Below, piece after piece: positions 33,017 to 40,033 of a DNA stretch of 40,033 nucleotides (its first letter is position 1; each line of letters begins with the position of its first letter). The position numbers were made by a program, and so were the translations under genes. The stretch is from positions 1-40,033 of the IMG/VR virus record IMGVR_UViG_3300048104_000827; one strand, 5' to 3'. Below the pieces are notes generated by a model. The model had not been told where the DNA came from, ran no database searches, and saw only the letters and a list, made by a program, of their open reading frames with translations. This stretch comes from a virus.

Positions 33017-33194
33017 GTTCTTCTAAAGCTTCTTTGATTACTGAGAGTTGATCTTTGGTCAAGGTAACCTTGCCTCCGTAATCATCGGTTAAGATGTATT
33101 CGTTGTTCTTATTTTGGTGTGATTTTTTAATAGCTGGGCATCTTCCTTTGCCACAACAAAGTAAGACTGAGTTTCCTTCTCTTCTTATGTTCAT
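33003..33194 (-). CDS. Small cysteine protein, 63 residues, function unknown
   Basis: This short gene is supported by its packing: its ATG overlaps the upstream glycosyltransferase stop in ATGA, and its end overlaps the DUF1360-like gene. The first half has the cluster LLCCGKGRCPAIKK, which could bind a metal. The second half predicts two strands and a helix (YGGKVTLTKDQLSVIKEALEEL). I do not recognise a characterised family. Confidence 0.65.
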   Translation of the reverse strand: MNIRREGNSVLLCCGKGRCPAIKKSHQNKNNEYILTDDYGGKVTLTKDQLSVIKEALEELDNS

Positions 33195-34276
33195 GATTTT
33201 ATTATTTTTAATAATTGTTGTATGGTGTTTTTATAGTTGAATTTATCTTTAAGTTTCAAGCCTTCAGAGTTTTCTTCTCCGTAAAGAGATATAGCTTTTT
33301 CAGTGGAAGAGTAGAAGTCTTCTTCGCTGAAGAGGTTGAAGTTACCTTGATTAAAAGATTGGCCTTTTGTAAAAAATACCTCGTCATAAATCTCTTCTTG
33401 AGAAGAAGGATTTATAAGTATTGAGTTTGACTCATTAGCCCAATCCTTATGAGACGTGGCATTTAAAACTATACTCCATTTTCCTAAAGCGGTGGCATTA
33501 AACGCAGGAAGGTTCCAGCCTTCTGCCCCGCTAAGCCCGCTTAAATCTATATCGAAAGAGTTATATAATTCATTCATGTGAGAATTAGTAGGGAGCCTCG
33601 AAAGTAGGTTTATATTGTTGTAACTTACGCCATCGAGAGCAGATGATATAATTGCATTCATTTGATCAGGCTTAACGAATGGATTGTCAATACAGCATGT
33701 GAGTTGAAATTTTGGATTATTACCATATTTCTTAGCCCAAAGGTTTAAAATTTTCCCCGTATGTTTTCTTTTTTCAAATTTTCCAACCAAGCCAAAATGA
33801 ATCTTGCCCTTGAGATAGGTTTTATTCGTAGGAAAAACATCTTGATCTAACCCTATAGGTACGTAAGCGCAATTATCTAAACCAGAATTTGAGAAACATT
33901 TCTCAGCGTGAGAGCTACTAAATACAGTTTTGTCTTGAAGACCACAAAGATTTATTTCTTCTACAGTTGGCTTGTCACATTCATAAAAAGTATAAAGAAC
34001 CTGCTTGGGTCCAATCCTAGATTCGGATGAATTTAAATGCCACATTTTAATCGAAGCATTGTCTCTAGAAAGTTTCTTTAGGCGGTTATTATAACTTTCA
34101 GTAATCCATTCTTTTAGATCGCTAGATGCCCTATCGAATGCCGACAAATCTAGCTTGTCCCCTATTGGAAAAAAACAGACTTTTTGATCTATGGAATGAA
34201 GTTCTCTAAGCATGTTAAATGATACATTACCGAAACTTAATGAATTTATTGGTCCGCTAAAATTTATGTATTCCAT
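33191..34276 (-). CDS. GT-B glycosyltransferase (GT4/GT1-like)
   Basis: The protein has 361 residues, typical for a single GT-B enzyme. The start MEYINFSGPINSLSFGNVSF forms the first Rossmann strand and Gly-rich loop. FGLVGKFEKRKHT begins the second Rossmann domain, and SGAEGWNLPAFNATALGKW corresponds to the E-G-x-x-x-P-x-x-E donor-sugar region, although the canonical second Glu is Asn here. It is cytoplasmic, with no membrane segment. It follows ssb by one base in the operon and overlaps the small cysteine gene by ATGA. The acceptor and donor cannot be told from sequence. Confidence 0.85.
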   Translation of the reverse strand: MEYINFSGPINSLSFGNVSFNMLRELHSIDQKVCFFPIGDKLDLSAFDRASSDLKEWITESYNNRLKKLSRDNASIKMWHLNSSESRIGPKQVLYTFYECDKPTVEEINLCGLQDKTVFSSSHAEKCFSNSGLDNCAYVPIGLDQDVFPTNKTYLKGKIHFGLVGKFEKRKHTGKILNLWAKKYGNNPKFQLTCCIDNPFVKPDQMNAIISSALDGVSYNNINLLSRLPTNSHMNELYNSFDIDLSGLSGAEGWNLPAFNATALGKWSIVLNATSHKDWANESNSILINPSSQEEIYDEVFFTKGQSFNQGNFNLFSEEDFYSSTEKAISLYGEENSEGLKLKDKFNYKNTIQQLLKIIKS

Positions 34277-34277
34277 A

Positions 34278-34664
34278 TTAAAAAGGCATCTCTTGTTCGT
34301 CTATAATTTCTTTTATACTATTAGAGGGCTTTGGGTTTTCAATATTTTTTTCGTACTCAGTTTTCTTGCCGTTCGGAAGGAACCTAACAATGTCAGCAGA
34401 GATGTACCACTTTTGCCTATTGTTTCCGTTTTTGTCTTTCCATTTGTTGATTTTGATTTTACCTTCTACGTATACGCATGAACCCTTTGATAAAAACTTA
34501 TTACAGTTTTCAGCAACCTTGTTCCAACACTCTATATCTATAAAAATAACCTCCTCCTTGGATGAGTTTATGGCAATAGGGAATTCACATTTTTTGTAAT
34601 CAGAAAGGTTTTTGATTTCTGGGTCTTTTGTGAGGTGCCCAATACCTATGTATTTATTTATCAT
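34278..34664 (-). CDS. ssb: Single-stranded DNA-binding protein (SSB)
   Basis: The protein has 128 residues, with the OB-fold pattern of bacterial and phage SSB: YIGIGHLTKDPEIK at the start, then EFPIAINSS, FIDIECWNKVAENCNKFLSKGS, VYVEGKIKINKW and WYISADIVRFLP. The C-terminus is the acidic interaction tip DEQEMPF, equivalent to DDDIPF of E. coli SSB, joined by a shorter linker than in E. coli. It coats ssDNA during replication and recruits partners through the tip. The start overlaps the sigma gene stop in ATGA, placing SSB second in the operon. Confidence 0.95.
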   Translation of the reverse strand: MINKYIGIGHLTKDPEIKNLSDYKKCEFPIAINSSKEEVIFIDIECWNKVAENCNKFLSKGSCVYVEGKIKINKWKDKNGNNRQKWYISADIVRFLPNGKKTEYEKNIENPKPSNSIKEIIDEQEMPF

Positions 34665-35269
34665 AATTCTTTATGTAGCTCTTTTTTGATTTTATTTATA
34701 GTTTTATTATGAACATTAATGCATCCTTGTATACTTAAGTTCAAGGATTTACTTACAGTTTTCCATGGAGTAAGTTTGTTGCCAGAGCTATCAATATACC
34801 TCATTTTGAATAGTTTGGAGATTCTAGAATCAGGGTCAGACTCAACCATGTTTAATATTTTACCCATCATCTCTTTTTTTGAAACTTGGTTGCTTGTATC
34901 ATCATTAGATGATATAGTATTTATAGCCACGCTGTCCTCACTAATCTCCTTCATGGTTTTGTTTTTTTGCTTATTGTAAAGATTTAAGCACATCCACCTA
35001 GTTTCGTTCCCTAGGTAGGTTGAGAATTTAGTTTTTTTTGATTCGTCGTACTTTAATGCAGCCTGATAAATGTAATAATTTTTATCTGAAATTAGCTCGG
35101 TTTTATATGATGGTCCGCTCCTTATATTGCTTGGTGTGTAGTTATTGACCATTGTCATATATATACCACTATGCCTGTCAATAAGCTCCATTAAACATTC
35201 TGATGGGGCTTCATCGGATTTCAGTCCATAGATCAAGTCTACGTCGGTCATGTCGTTTATATTTTTCAT
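34661..35269 (-). CDS. RNA polymerase sigma-70-like factor
   Basis: The protein has 202 residues if translation starts at the ATG at 35269. Residues about 25-105 follow sigma region 2: ELIDRHSGIYMTMV, ISDKNYYIYQAALKYD and TKFSTYLGNETRW. The C-terminal 50 residues (WKTVSKSLNLSIQGCINVHNK) look like the helix-turn-helix of region 4. The open frame runs back to an ATG at 35293, but that codon lies between the -35 and -10 boxes of the operon promoter and would not be on the transcript. An ATG at 35251 is the next alternative, and none has a Shine-Dalgarno sequence. It is the first gene of the minus-strand operon and probably directs host polymerase to other phage genes. Confidence 0.85.
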   Translation of the reverse strand: MKNINDMTDVDLIYGLKSDEAPSECLMELIDRHSGIYMTMVNNYTPSNIRSGPSYKTELISDKNYYIYQAALKYDESKKTKFSTYLGNETRWMCLNLYNKQKNKTMKEISEDSVAINTISSNDDTSNQVSKKEMMGKILNMVESDPDSRISKLFKMRYIDSSGNKLTPWKTVSKSLNLSIQGCINVHNKTINKIKKELHKEL

Positions 35270-35281
35270 GTTGAATTTTAA

Positions 35282-35307
35282 ATAGTATACCATACTATCA
35301 ATAGTAT
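35282..35307. promoter_or_regulatory. Candidate operator: three alternating ATAGTAT half-sites
   Basis: ATAGTAT occurs at 35282-35288, its reverse complement ATACTAT at 35292-35298, and ATAGTAT again at 35301-35307. The last two form a 16-base palindrome around a CA centre, and the first two form an inverted repeat with a three-base spacer. The array covers the -10 box and the whole spacer of the promoter, where a bound dimer would block polymerase. No repressor gene is visible in the window. Confidence 0.6.
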
Positions 35308-35313
35308 TGTCAA
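35284..35313 (-). promoter_or_regulatory. Sigma70-type promoter of the sigma/SSB/glycosyltransferase operon
   Basis: On the minus strand a perfect -35 box TTGACA (35313 to 35308) is followed after 18 bases by the -10 box TATACT (35289 to 35284). Transcription would start near 35277, leaving only about eight bases before the ATG at 35269. It is the only promoter of this quality noticed and would drive the whole leftward operon to 27549. Confidence 0.75.
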
Positions 35314-35342
35314 CTATATTATTAGATCTACTTAAGAAATAT

Positions 35343-35365
35343 AAGATAAAATAAGATATAAGATA
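35343..35365 (+). repeat. Three AAGATA direct repeats in the divergent intergenic region
   Basis: AAGATA occurs at 35343, 35353 and 35360 within a nearly pure A/T tract between the sigma operon promoter and the rightward GT9 gene. It may be a curved or A-rich upstream element, or a binding site for a regulator of the rightward genes. AT-rich low complexity could produce this by chance. Confidence 0.3.
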
Positions 35366-35377
35366 TACATAAGAATA

Positions 35378-35399
35378 TCCTTAAACTAAGGTTTAAGGA
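35378..35399 (+). other. Perfect 9-bp hairpin upstream of the GT9 gene
   Basis: TCCTTAAAC pairs perfectly with GTTTAAGGA around a TAAG loop, 24 bases before the ATG at 35424. No T-run follows on either strand, so it is not an obvious terminator. It may be a leader RNA structure of the rightward glycan cluster or a dyad operator. Confidence 0.5.
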
Positions 35400-35423
35400 A
35401 ATATTATAACATAAAATACAGAA

Positions 35424-36305
35424 ATGTCAAGTAAAAAAATTTTAATAGTTAATTTTGGTGGCATGGGGGATATATTAAACACCACTTCAGTTGCTACTCA
35501 TTATAAGTTAAATCGAAATGATGTCGATGTAGATTTTCTAACCAAATCTAAGTATAGGCAATTATTGATAAATAATTCTTATATAAAAAAGCTTTTGCAT
35601 TTAGATGACCAGTTAAATGATTATCCGCCACATCAACTATCTCTTAGATTTAAAAGAGATATTGCTAATAGCAACTTGAGTGTCGACAACTATAATGAAA
35701 TTATTTTCCCAGCGCCATATATGTCTCCGCTATATGATGGAACACCAAGAAGCAGGCTGCTTAAAATAATCAAAGATGAATCTAGCGGTATTAAGGAATG
35801 GAACTGTGATTTCTTGCCCCACGTAGAGTTATCTATTGAGGAAAAGAATGAAGCTAAACGTTTCCTAGGAAAGCTTACCGAAAAGCCTAAAATCATGATT
35901 GAGTATGAATTTTTGTCTCAACAAAGTTTTATGGATAAAAACTGCGTATTCAGGATTCTTGATTTTTACAAAGAAAGCGGTTTTAATATTATTTTTTCTG
36001 GCAGAACTAAGCCTAGTTACCTACAAGGTAATGAGTTTGGACCTAATTCAAGCGTATATCACTATTCTGGCTCGTTTATGTCTAATGCTGAAATTTACAA
36101 CTCACTTGATTTGTTTATAGGCTGTTCTTCGGGGCTTACCTGTTTAACTTCTAGTGACTATTGCAACCCAAGTATACCAAGAATAGAATTAGTAAAAGGA
36201 GAGCATTGGTCAACCAAAGATTTTATTCATCATACGAATAAAACAATAATATATAAAGCTAATGAATTAGATCTGGCTTTAAACAAGCACCAACTAAAAC
36301 AATAA
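35424..36305 (+). CDS. GT9-family glycosyltransferase (heptosyltransferase-like), complete
   Basis: The protein has 293 residues, a little short for GT9 but with both halves present. The N-terminal half is KKILIVNFGGMGDILNTTSV with FLTKSKYRQLL. The C-terminal half is KPKIMIEYEF, FNIIFSGR, and then EIYNSLDLFIGCSSGLTCLTS, in place of the usual G-D-S-x-x-x-H motif. It probably transfers a sugar to a polysaccharide core in the cytoplasm. It is the first gene of the rightward cluster, with no Shine-Dalgarno sequence at its ATG. Two bases would normally separate a coupled gene; here the next start comes one base after the stop. It is a useful comparison for the split GT9 on the other strand. Confidence 0.85.
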   Translation: MSSKKILIVNFGGMGDILNTTSVATHYKLNRNDVDVDFLTKSKYRQLLINNSYIKKLLHLDDQLNDYPPHQLSLRFKRDIANSNLSVDNYNEIIFPAPYMSPLYDGTPRSRLLKIIKDESSGIKEWNCDFLPHVELSIEEKNEAKRFLGKLTEKPKIMIEYEFLSQQSFMDKNCVFRILDFYKESGFNIIFSGRTKPSYLQGNEFGPNSSVYHYSGSFMSNAEIYNSLDLFIGCSSGLTCLTSSDYCNPSIPRIELVKGEHWSTKDFIHHTNKTIIYKANELDLALNKHQLKQ

Positions 36306-36306
36306 A

Positions 36307-37440
36307 ATGAAAAAGAAAGCTCTAATTCTTCTTGGTCACCAACAGGCTATGGTAAATTTCTGCTCCTTATTCAGGGAAATGGGCATAGATACTTTTGCGC
36401 CACCATTTGTCAGCGCTCAAGAAAAAAACTCAATATCAATTTACAGAGATAACTCCACTATTTTTAATGAAGGATTAATAGATCGATATAACTTTTTTGA
36501 CCAAGATATATCTGAAAAAAACGCAGATGAAATATGCGAAATAATTGATTCAATGAATTTTGATTTTATTATTTCTTATTTTTTTATTTCATGGAGATTG
36601 AATACAAGACTAATGAACCTTAATTGCTCTAAATATTTTTTAGTATGGGGGGACGAGCACCCAAATCCATTAATCAGGTATGTGAAAGATATAGAATTCG
36701 AAGATAGGTTTTCAAGTTGCCGTAACGCCAAGTATATTTTTTGCCACAAACATTTAATTGAAATTGCTCCAAAAACCCTACCTCCAGATAAGCTCATTCA
36801 ACTTAACATACCCACTAAAAACATGAATGAATTAGAAAACTCTTGGGATCATAATCTCAAATTAGATAATAGGGTCTTAATAGTTTGCAGTAGAGTGTTT
36901 TCAAGTGATGAAAACACCTCTTTTGCATTAACAAGCTGCAGGGTTTTTCTATCATCCTTATTTCTATCTAACCCTAATATTGAGTTTGTATTAATCGGCA
37001 AGGATAACGCAAATATTGCAAAAGACCAACTTCCAAGGAACTTACTTATACATGAATGCAGCAATACAGATGAAGTATTTTTATTTATGCAGAAATGTAA
37101 ATTAATGCTCAACTTCCATCCAATATTACTAGGAGAAATTAGCGGAAACATAATACAATATTCCCAAATCGAAGCTTCATGTATAGGCATACCGATGCTT
37201 CATTGCTCAAAAAGCAGGATAACTGACCATATTGGTTTTAATTCACAATTTACATTTCAAATAGAAGACCAACCGCACTTAAGCTTTGACCACCAATCCC
37301 TGTCGAGAAAATTACAACACCTTTTAGCAAAAAGTAGAACTGACCTTAAAGATATTTCTTCATATCAATCGAAATTATACAACTCTTACAAAATTTCTGA
37401 AATTAAAAATCAATATATAGGTTCCTTTTTACAGCGTTAA
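36307..37440 (+). CDS. Probable GT-B fold glycosyltransferase, family unassigned
   Basis: The protein has 377 residues. The start KKKALILLGHQQAMVNFCSL resembles the first strand and loop of a Rossmann domain. FDFIISYFFISWRLNTRLM follows, then the second domain NRVLIVCSRVFSSDENTSF, IEFVLIGKDN and the late segment QIEASCIGIPMLHCSKS, which matches the position of the donor-binding E-A-x-x-x-G-x-P motif. Spacing is one base from the GT9 stop, implying co-transcription. The catalytic residues cannot be assigned. A non-catalytic GT-B-like protein is possible. Confidence 0.7.
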   Translation: MKKKALILLGHQQAMVNFCSLFREMGIDTFAPPFVSAQEKNSISIYRDNSTIFNEGLIDRYNFFDQDISEKNADEICEIIDSMNFDFIISYFFISWRLNTRLMNLNCSKYFLVWGDEHPNPLIRYVKDIEFEDRFSSCRNAKYIFCHKHLIEIAPKTLPPDKLIQLNIPTKNMNELENSWDHNLKLDNRVLIVCSRVFSSDENTSFALTSCRVFLSSLFLSNPNIEFVLIGKDNANIAKDQLPRNLLIHECSNTDEVFLFMQKCKLMLNFHPILLGEISGNIIQYSQIEASCIGIPMLHCSKSRITDHIGFNSQFTFQIEDQPHLSFDHQSLSRKLQHLLAKSRTDLKDISSYQSKLYNSYKISEIKNQYIGSFLQR

Positions 37441-37459
37441 GTGTGTATATACATTAGAC

Positions 37460-38428
37460 ATGATTTTTGTAACTCAAGATTTAAACTCTTTAGCCCCTTA
37501 CGCAGATGACACACTATCTTTATATTCAAGATGCGGCATAGGAGACTTATTGATATTAAGGGATTACGTTATGCCCAATCATCAAGCTTCCACCCTTAAA
37601 AAGTGCGATCATTGCGGAAGCTTTGTTGGGGCAGATGATTCAGCTGTATTTAGGGGTGGAAAAAAATTCCTTCATCTACGATTCTTAAAGCCGCCTATAG
37701 AACAAAGAAATAAACAGGTCCCTAATTACCTTCATTCTGTTGTAGTTCCTTTTCTGAAAAAAATATTCCCAGCCAATGCGAATATTTTTATATCTTTAGC
37801 TTTGAACCCAAATCGCCCAACAGGAGGCGGTTTCCTTGGCGATGAAATGTACTTTCAAGGCTTTGCTAAAAGTAATAATGTTGCAGCTTCAGCAATTTTC
37901 CCCACTCTTCCACATCAAAATCTAGCAACTGAAATATTTAGCGGAATTAATATTTCGACAGATGTGGCTGAATTTATAAAAACTAAATATATATGTATTC
38001 ACACTCGGCATAGAGGTTTGCATGCTCCTGATCAAGAGTTCTTTCGTAGCTTGTTGTTTGATGTAATTGGCGCCTCTAACACTAGAATCGCCCTTGTTGG
38101 TGAAAAGACAAACTCTTGTAGCTTTCACTCTATACATGATCTTTGTAAAACCTTAATCCCAAAAGGTTCTTTATTTGATTTTACTACTGATGGGTTTAGC
38201 GTAAACAATCTAGCTACTGATTGCTTGATATCAAAATATGCTAAACTTTGTTTGTGTTTTGGTATAGGGGGTAATGTGGTTATGAACTCTTACGCTAAGA
38301 TACCCACCCACACCTACGTTGACCTGGGCGACAATCATCCCTTTTTTAATGAAAAAAATCCTACAATTATATATAGGAATAAATATTCTTTTATGTTAAA
38401 AATAGGTCAACTTTTAAACTCTTTGTAA
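37460..38428 (+). CDS. Putative glycosyltransferase-related protein, unassigned
   Basis: The protein has 322 residues. An early CDHCG motif (single CxxC) is followed by a Gly-rich stretch (NRPTGGGFLGDE). The second half looks Rossmann-like: KYICIHTRHRGLHAPDQEF, then TRIALVGEK and LCLCFGIGGNVVMNSYAKIP, a pattern also seen in the C-terminal halves of GT-B enzymes, where the acceptor sugar nucleotide binds. The neighbours on both sides are glycan genes. There is no signal peptide or membrane helix. The ATG has no Shine-Dalgarno sequence. The function is an inference from fold and context. Confidence 0.6.
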   Translation: MIFVTQDLNSLAPYADDTLSLYSRCGIGDLLILRDYVMPNHQASTLKKCDHCGSFVGADDSAVFRGGKKFLHLRFLKPPIEQRNKQVPNYLHSVVVPFLKKIFPANANIFISLALNPNRPTGGGFLGDEMYFQGFAKSNNVAASAIFPTLPHQNLATEIFSGINISTDVAEFIKTKYICIHTRHRGLHAPDQEFFRSLLFDVIGASNTRIALVGEKTNSCSFHSIHDLCKTLIPKGSLFDFTTDGFSVNNLATDCLISKYAKLCLCFGIGGNVVMNSYAKIPTHTYVDLGDNHPFFNEKNPTIIYRNKYSFMLKIGQLLNSL

Positions 38429-38433
38429 ACTTC

Positions 38434-38850
38434 ATGCATTCCGTAGGGGTAAATTTTGAAAACATATCCTTGTTACGAAGCTTTATCTCTAAACTAGGGT
38501 CTTCTTCCAGGACATTTCGTTATTTTGAATCTAGAGATTTGGAATCTTGTCTATTGAATCATAAAAAAACTATTCTATTAATCGATGGAGGTGAACCCAT
38601 AGGTTATGGACACCTAGACAAAGACCCTTCTGATAAAAAAACATGGTTAGGAATTGCTCTACGCGAAGAATCTTGCGGAAAAGGTTTAGGAAAAAAAATA
38701 ATGGAAAAATTGTTAGAGAATTGCTCGGAAGATATTTACCTGTCCGTTGATTCTTTAAATATGGCCGGACAAAAATTATACTCTAAATTTGGTTTTGAAA
38801 TTATTAAACAGAAAAGTAATATCATTTATATGATAAAACGCCATGTATAA
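38434..38850 (+). CDS. GNAT-family N-acetyltransferase
   Basis: The protein has 138 residues with the GNAT fold: strand TILLIDGGEPIGYGHL, strand TWLGIALREE and the acetyl-CoA loop ESCGKGLGKKIM (G82, G84, G86), ending with the NMAGQKLYSKFGFEII motif. It overlaps the sugar aminotransferase gene by eight bases, as in WecD/WecE and PseH/PseC-type pairs, where the GNAT acetylates the amino group that the aminotransferase installs. The likely substrate is therefore a 4-amino nucleotide sugar. The substrate call is contextual. Confidence 0.85.
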   Translation: MHSVGVNFENISLLRSFISKLGSSSRTFRYFESRDLESCLLNHKKTILLIDGGEPIGYGHLDKDPSDKKTWLGIALREESCGKGLGKKIMEKLLENCSEDIYLSVDSLNMAGQKLYSKFGFEIIKQKSNIIYMIKRHV

Positions 38851-39955
38851 TCTTTACGATCCATATATACCAGAATCTAGCCTCACTTATGCGAAAGAAG
38901 CCTTAAGCAGTGGCTGGATCTCTTCTCTGGGGAAATACCCAAAAGAATCATCTAGACTTTTAGCGGAAAAAATGGGCGTAAAATATGCCTTATTAGTAAA
39001 TAACGGTACATCCGCAACCCATCTAACTACGATTTCTTTAAAAAAATTCTTCCCGAATATAGATACTGTTGTAGTGCCAAGTGCGTGCTATGTCGCTGCA
39101 TATAACAGCTTACATTACGAGGGATATAAAGATATTATTGCATCTGATTTAGACTTAGATACATGGAATATGTCTGTTGATAAAAATGACGTCAATGAGA
39201 ATACCGCTATCATGGCTGTCCATAATCTTGGCGGTATAATTAATATACCAAAACTCAAAAAAGAAAGTAATGTTCCAATTATAGAAGACAACTGTGAGGG
39301 TTTTTTTGGCTCTTATGAAGGCTCTCCTTCCGGCTCTAAAAGTTTTTGCTCATCACTCTCCTTTTTTGGAAACAAGAATATTACTACAGGAGAAGGTGGT
39401 GCATTTTTAACGAATGAAAAAGATGTATACGAGTACGCTTTAAAAATTCATGGTCAAGGTCAAACTAATAAAAGATACATCCATGATGAGCTTGGATATA
39501 ATTATCGAATGACGAATATTCAAGCGGCTTTATTACTAGGGCAACTAGAAGAATACGATTTCATACTAAGCGAAAAAAGAAGAATATTTAAAAGGTACCA
39601 AGAAAACCTAAAAGGTCAAGAATTAATATCACTACAGTCGCTAGAAGAAGGCTCATCTCATTCGTTATGGATGTTTGCGGTTAGATTCAAGCTGTCAAAA
39701 TCTTACGCTGAATCGGAGTCTTTCTTTCTCAAAGAGGGAATCGAAACAAGACCTATGTTTTATTCGTATTGTAAACAAAAACATCTCACCATTAGGGGCT
39801 CTCACAAAAATTCAGACATTCTTCAAGATCAAATTGTAATATTTCCCTCTCACATAGGTTTAAAAAATTCTGACGTGGACTATATTTGCGATAGAATTAT
39901 AAGTTACTCTTGCTTATTATTCAACAATTGGGCTGAGGAAAATAATTTCTTTTAA
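38843..39955 (+). CDS. DegT/DnrJ/EryC1-family PLP sugar aminotransferase
   Basis: The protein has 370 residues, full length for the family. It shows the start SSGWISSLGKYPKESSRLLAE (PLP-domain entry), NNGTSATHL (cofactor phosphate binding), IIEDNCEGFFG (D149 contacting the pyridine nitrogen) and SFFGNKNITTGEGG with K178 as the Schiff-base lysine, then NYRMTNIQAAL. It converts a keto nucleotide sugar to an amino sugar, as in perosamine, Fuc4N or pseudaminic acid routes. No dehydratase or epimerase is in the window, so the keto-sugar must come from the host or from genes further right. Confidence 0.9.
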   Translation: MYNLYDPYIPESSLTYAKEALSSGWISSLGKYPKESSRLLAEKMGVKYALLVNNGTSATHLTTISLKKFFPNIDTVVVPSACYVAAYNSLHYEGYKDIIASDLDLDTWNMSVDKNDVNENTAIMAVHNLGGIINIPKLKKESNVPIIEDNCEGFFGSYEGSPSGSKSFCSSLSFFGNKNITTGEGGAFLTNEKDVYEYALKIHGQGQTNKRYIHDELGYNYRMTNIQAALLLGQLEEYDFILSEKRRIFKRYQENLKGQELISLQSLEEGSSHSLWMFAVRFKLSKSYAESESFFLKEGIETRPMFYSYCKQKHLTIRGSHKNSDILQDQIVIFPSHIGLKNSDVDYICDRIISYSCLLFNNWAEENNFF

Positions 39956-39976
39956 ATCAAAAAAAAATAAAAAAAT

Positions 39977-40033
39977 ATGGCTGATACATTAGGATCATTA
40001 ATAGACAAACTATCCACCGTGGATTTAAAAATG
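39977..40033 (+). CDS. Start of a gene cut by the window edge, possibly DUF6165-like
   Basis: Only 19 codons are present, starting MADTLGSLIDKLSTVDLKM. The pattern [TS]-[VL]-G-x-L-[LI]-D-K-[FL]-S-x-[LV]-[KD]-[IL] resembles the opening of the DUF6165 protein at 29511-29897 (ISVGELLDKFSILKIK), so this may be a second member. The ATG follows an A-rich stretch of 21 bases with no Shine-Dalgarno sequence. The identity cannot be confirmed from this length. Confidence 0.5.
   Translation, partial: MADTLGSLIDKLSTVDLKM

Noticed and set aside
1-40033. CRISPR arrays, tRNA genes, insertion sequences, integrase or attachment sites
   Set aside because: None was recognised by eye on either strand. The only repeats are the protein-level motifs and short AT-rich dyads listed above.

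Overview
The window is a stretch of an AT-rich tailed-phage (or prophage) genome with a lambda/siphovirus-type tail. Five features support this: a very long TP901-type tape measure protein, tail-tube-like paralogs, and homologs of lambda gpL, gpK and a fused gpI-gpJ, all in the canonical order on one strand. The AT-rich composition, the repeated VPNF motif in the tape measure and the many phage-borne glycosyltransferases resemble uncultured marine phages as I remember them. The host cannot be named from this sequence. No integrase, transposase, tRNA, CRISPR array or host gene was recognised.

Layout. (1) Positions 1-27552, plus strand: tail module. A fragment of an upstream gene is followed by the tape measure (116-11716), two related tail proteins (11716-13981), a 1660-residue multidomain tail protein (13981-18963), an Ig-like structural protein (18963-20492), the gpL-like Fe-S tail-tip protein (20494-21531), the gpK-like JAMM + NlpC/P60 protein (21518-22243) and a gpI-gpJ fusion ending in a C-type-lectin-like domain (22261-27552). 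(2) Positions 27549-35269, minus strand: a tightly packed operon read leftward from one clear sigma70-type promoter at 35284-35313. It starts with a sigma factor and SSB, then a GT-B glycosyltransferase, small proteins, a candidate ssDNA-binding protein, a large GT4 / zinc ribbon / DUF4214 / half-GT9 fusion, a DUF6165 protein, a protein that begins with the other half of a GT9 fold, and a candidate single-strand annealing protein. (3) Positions 35424-40033, plus strand: a divergent glycan cluster with a complete GT9, two GT-B-like proteins, a GNAT acetyltransferase, a DegT-family sugar aminotransferase and the start of a possible second DUF6165-like gene.

How the genes work together. The tail module builds a long flexible tail. 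Its tip carries peptidoglycan-processing (gpK-like), Fe-S (gpL-like) and receptor-binding (gpJ-like with lectin fold) functions. The flanking glycan genes suggest that the phage builds or remodels a polysaccharide (host surface, virion glycan or another target). One set shares an operon with the sigma factor and SSB, so it is probably transcribed with regulatory and replication functions rather than with the tail.

Most unusual signals: (a) about 1050 residues of non-tape-measure modules inside the tape measure, punctuated by eight G-x-[IV]-PNF motifs and including a PD-(D/E)XK-like nuclease signature; (b) a GT9 glycosyltransferase that appears split over two genes separated by a DUF6165 gene; (c) three alternating heptamer half-sites laid across the promoter of the sigma/SSB/glycosyltransferase operon. 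All family assignments are from reading motifs by eye; no database search was run.
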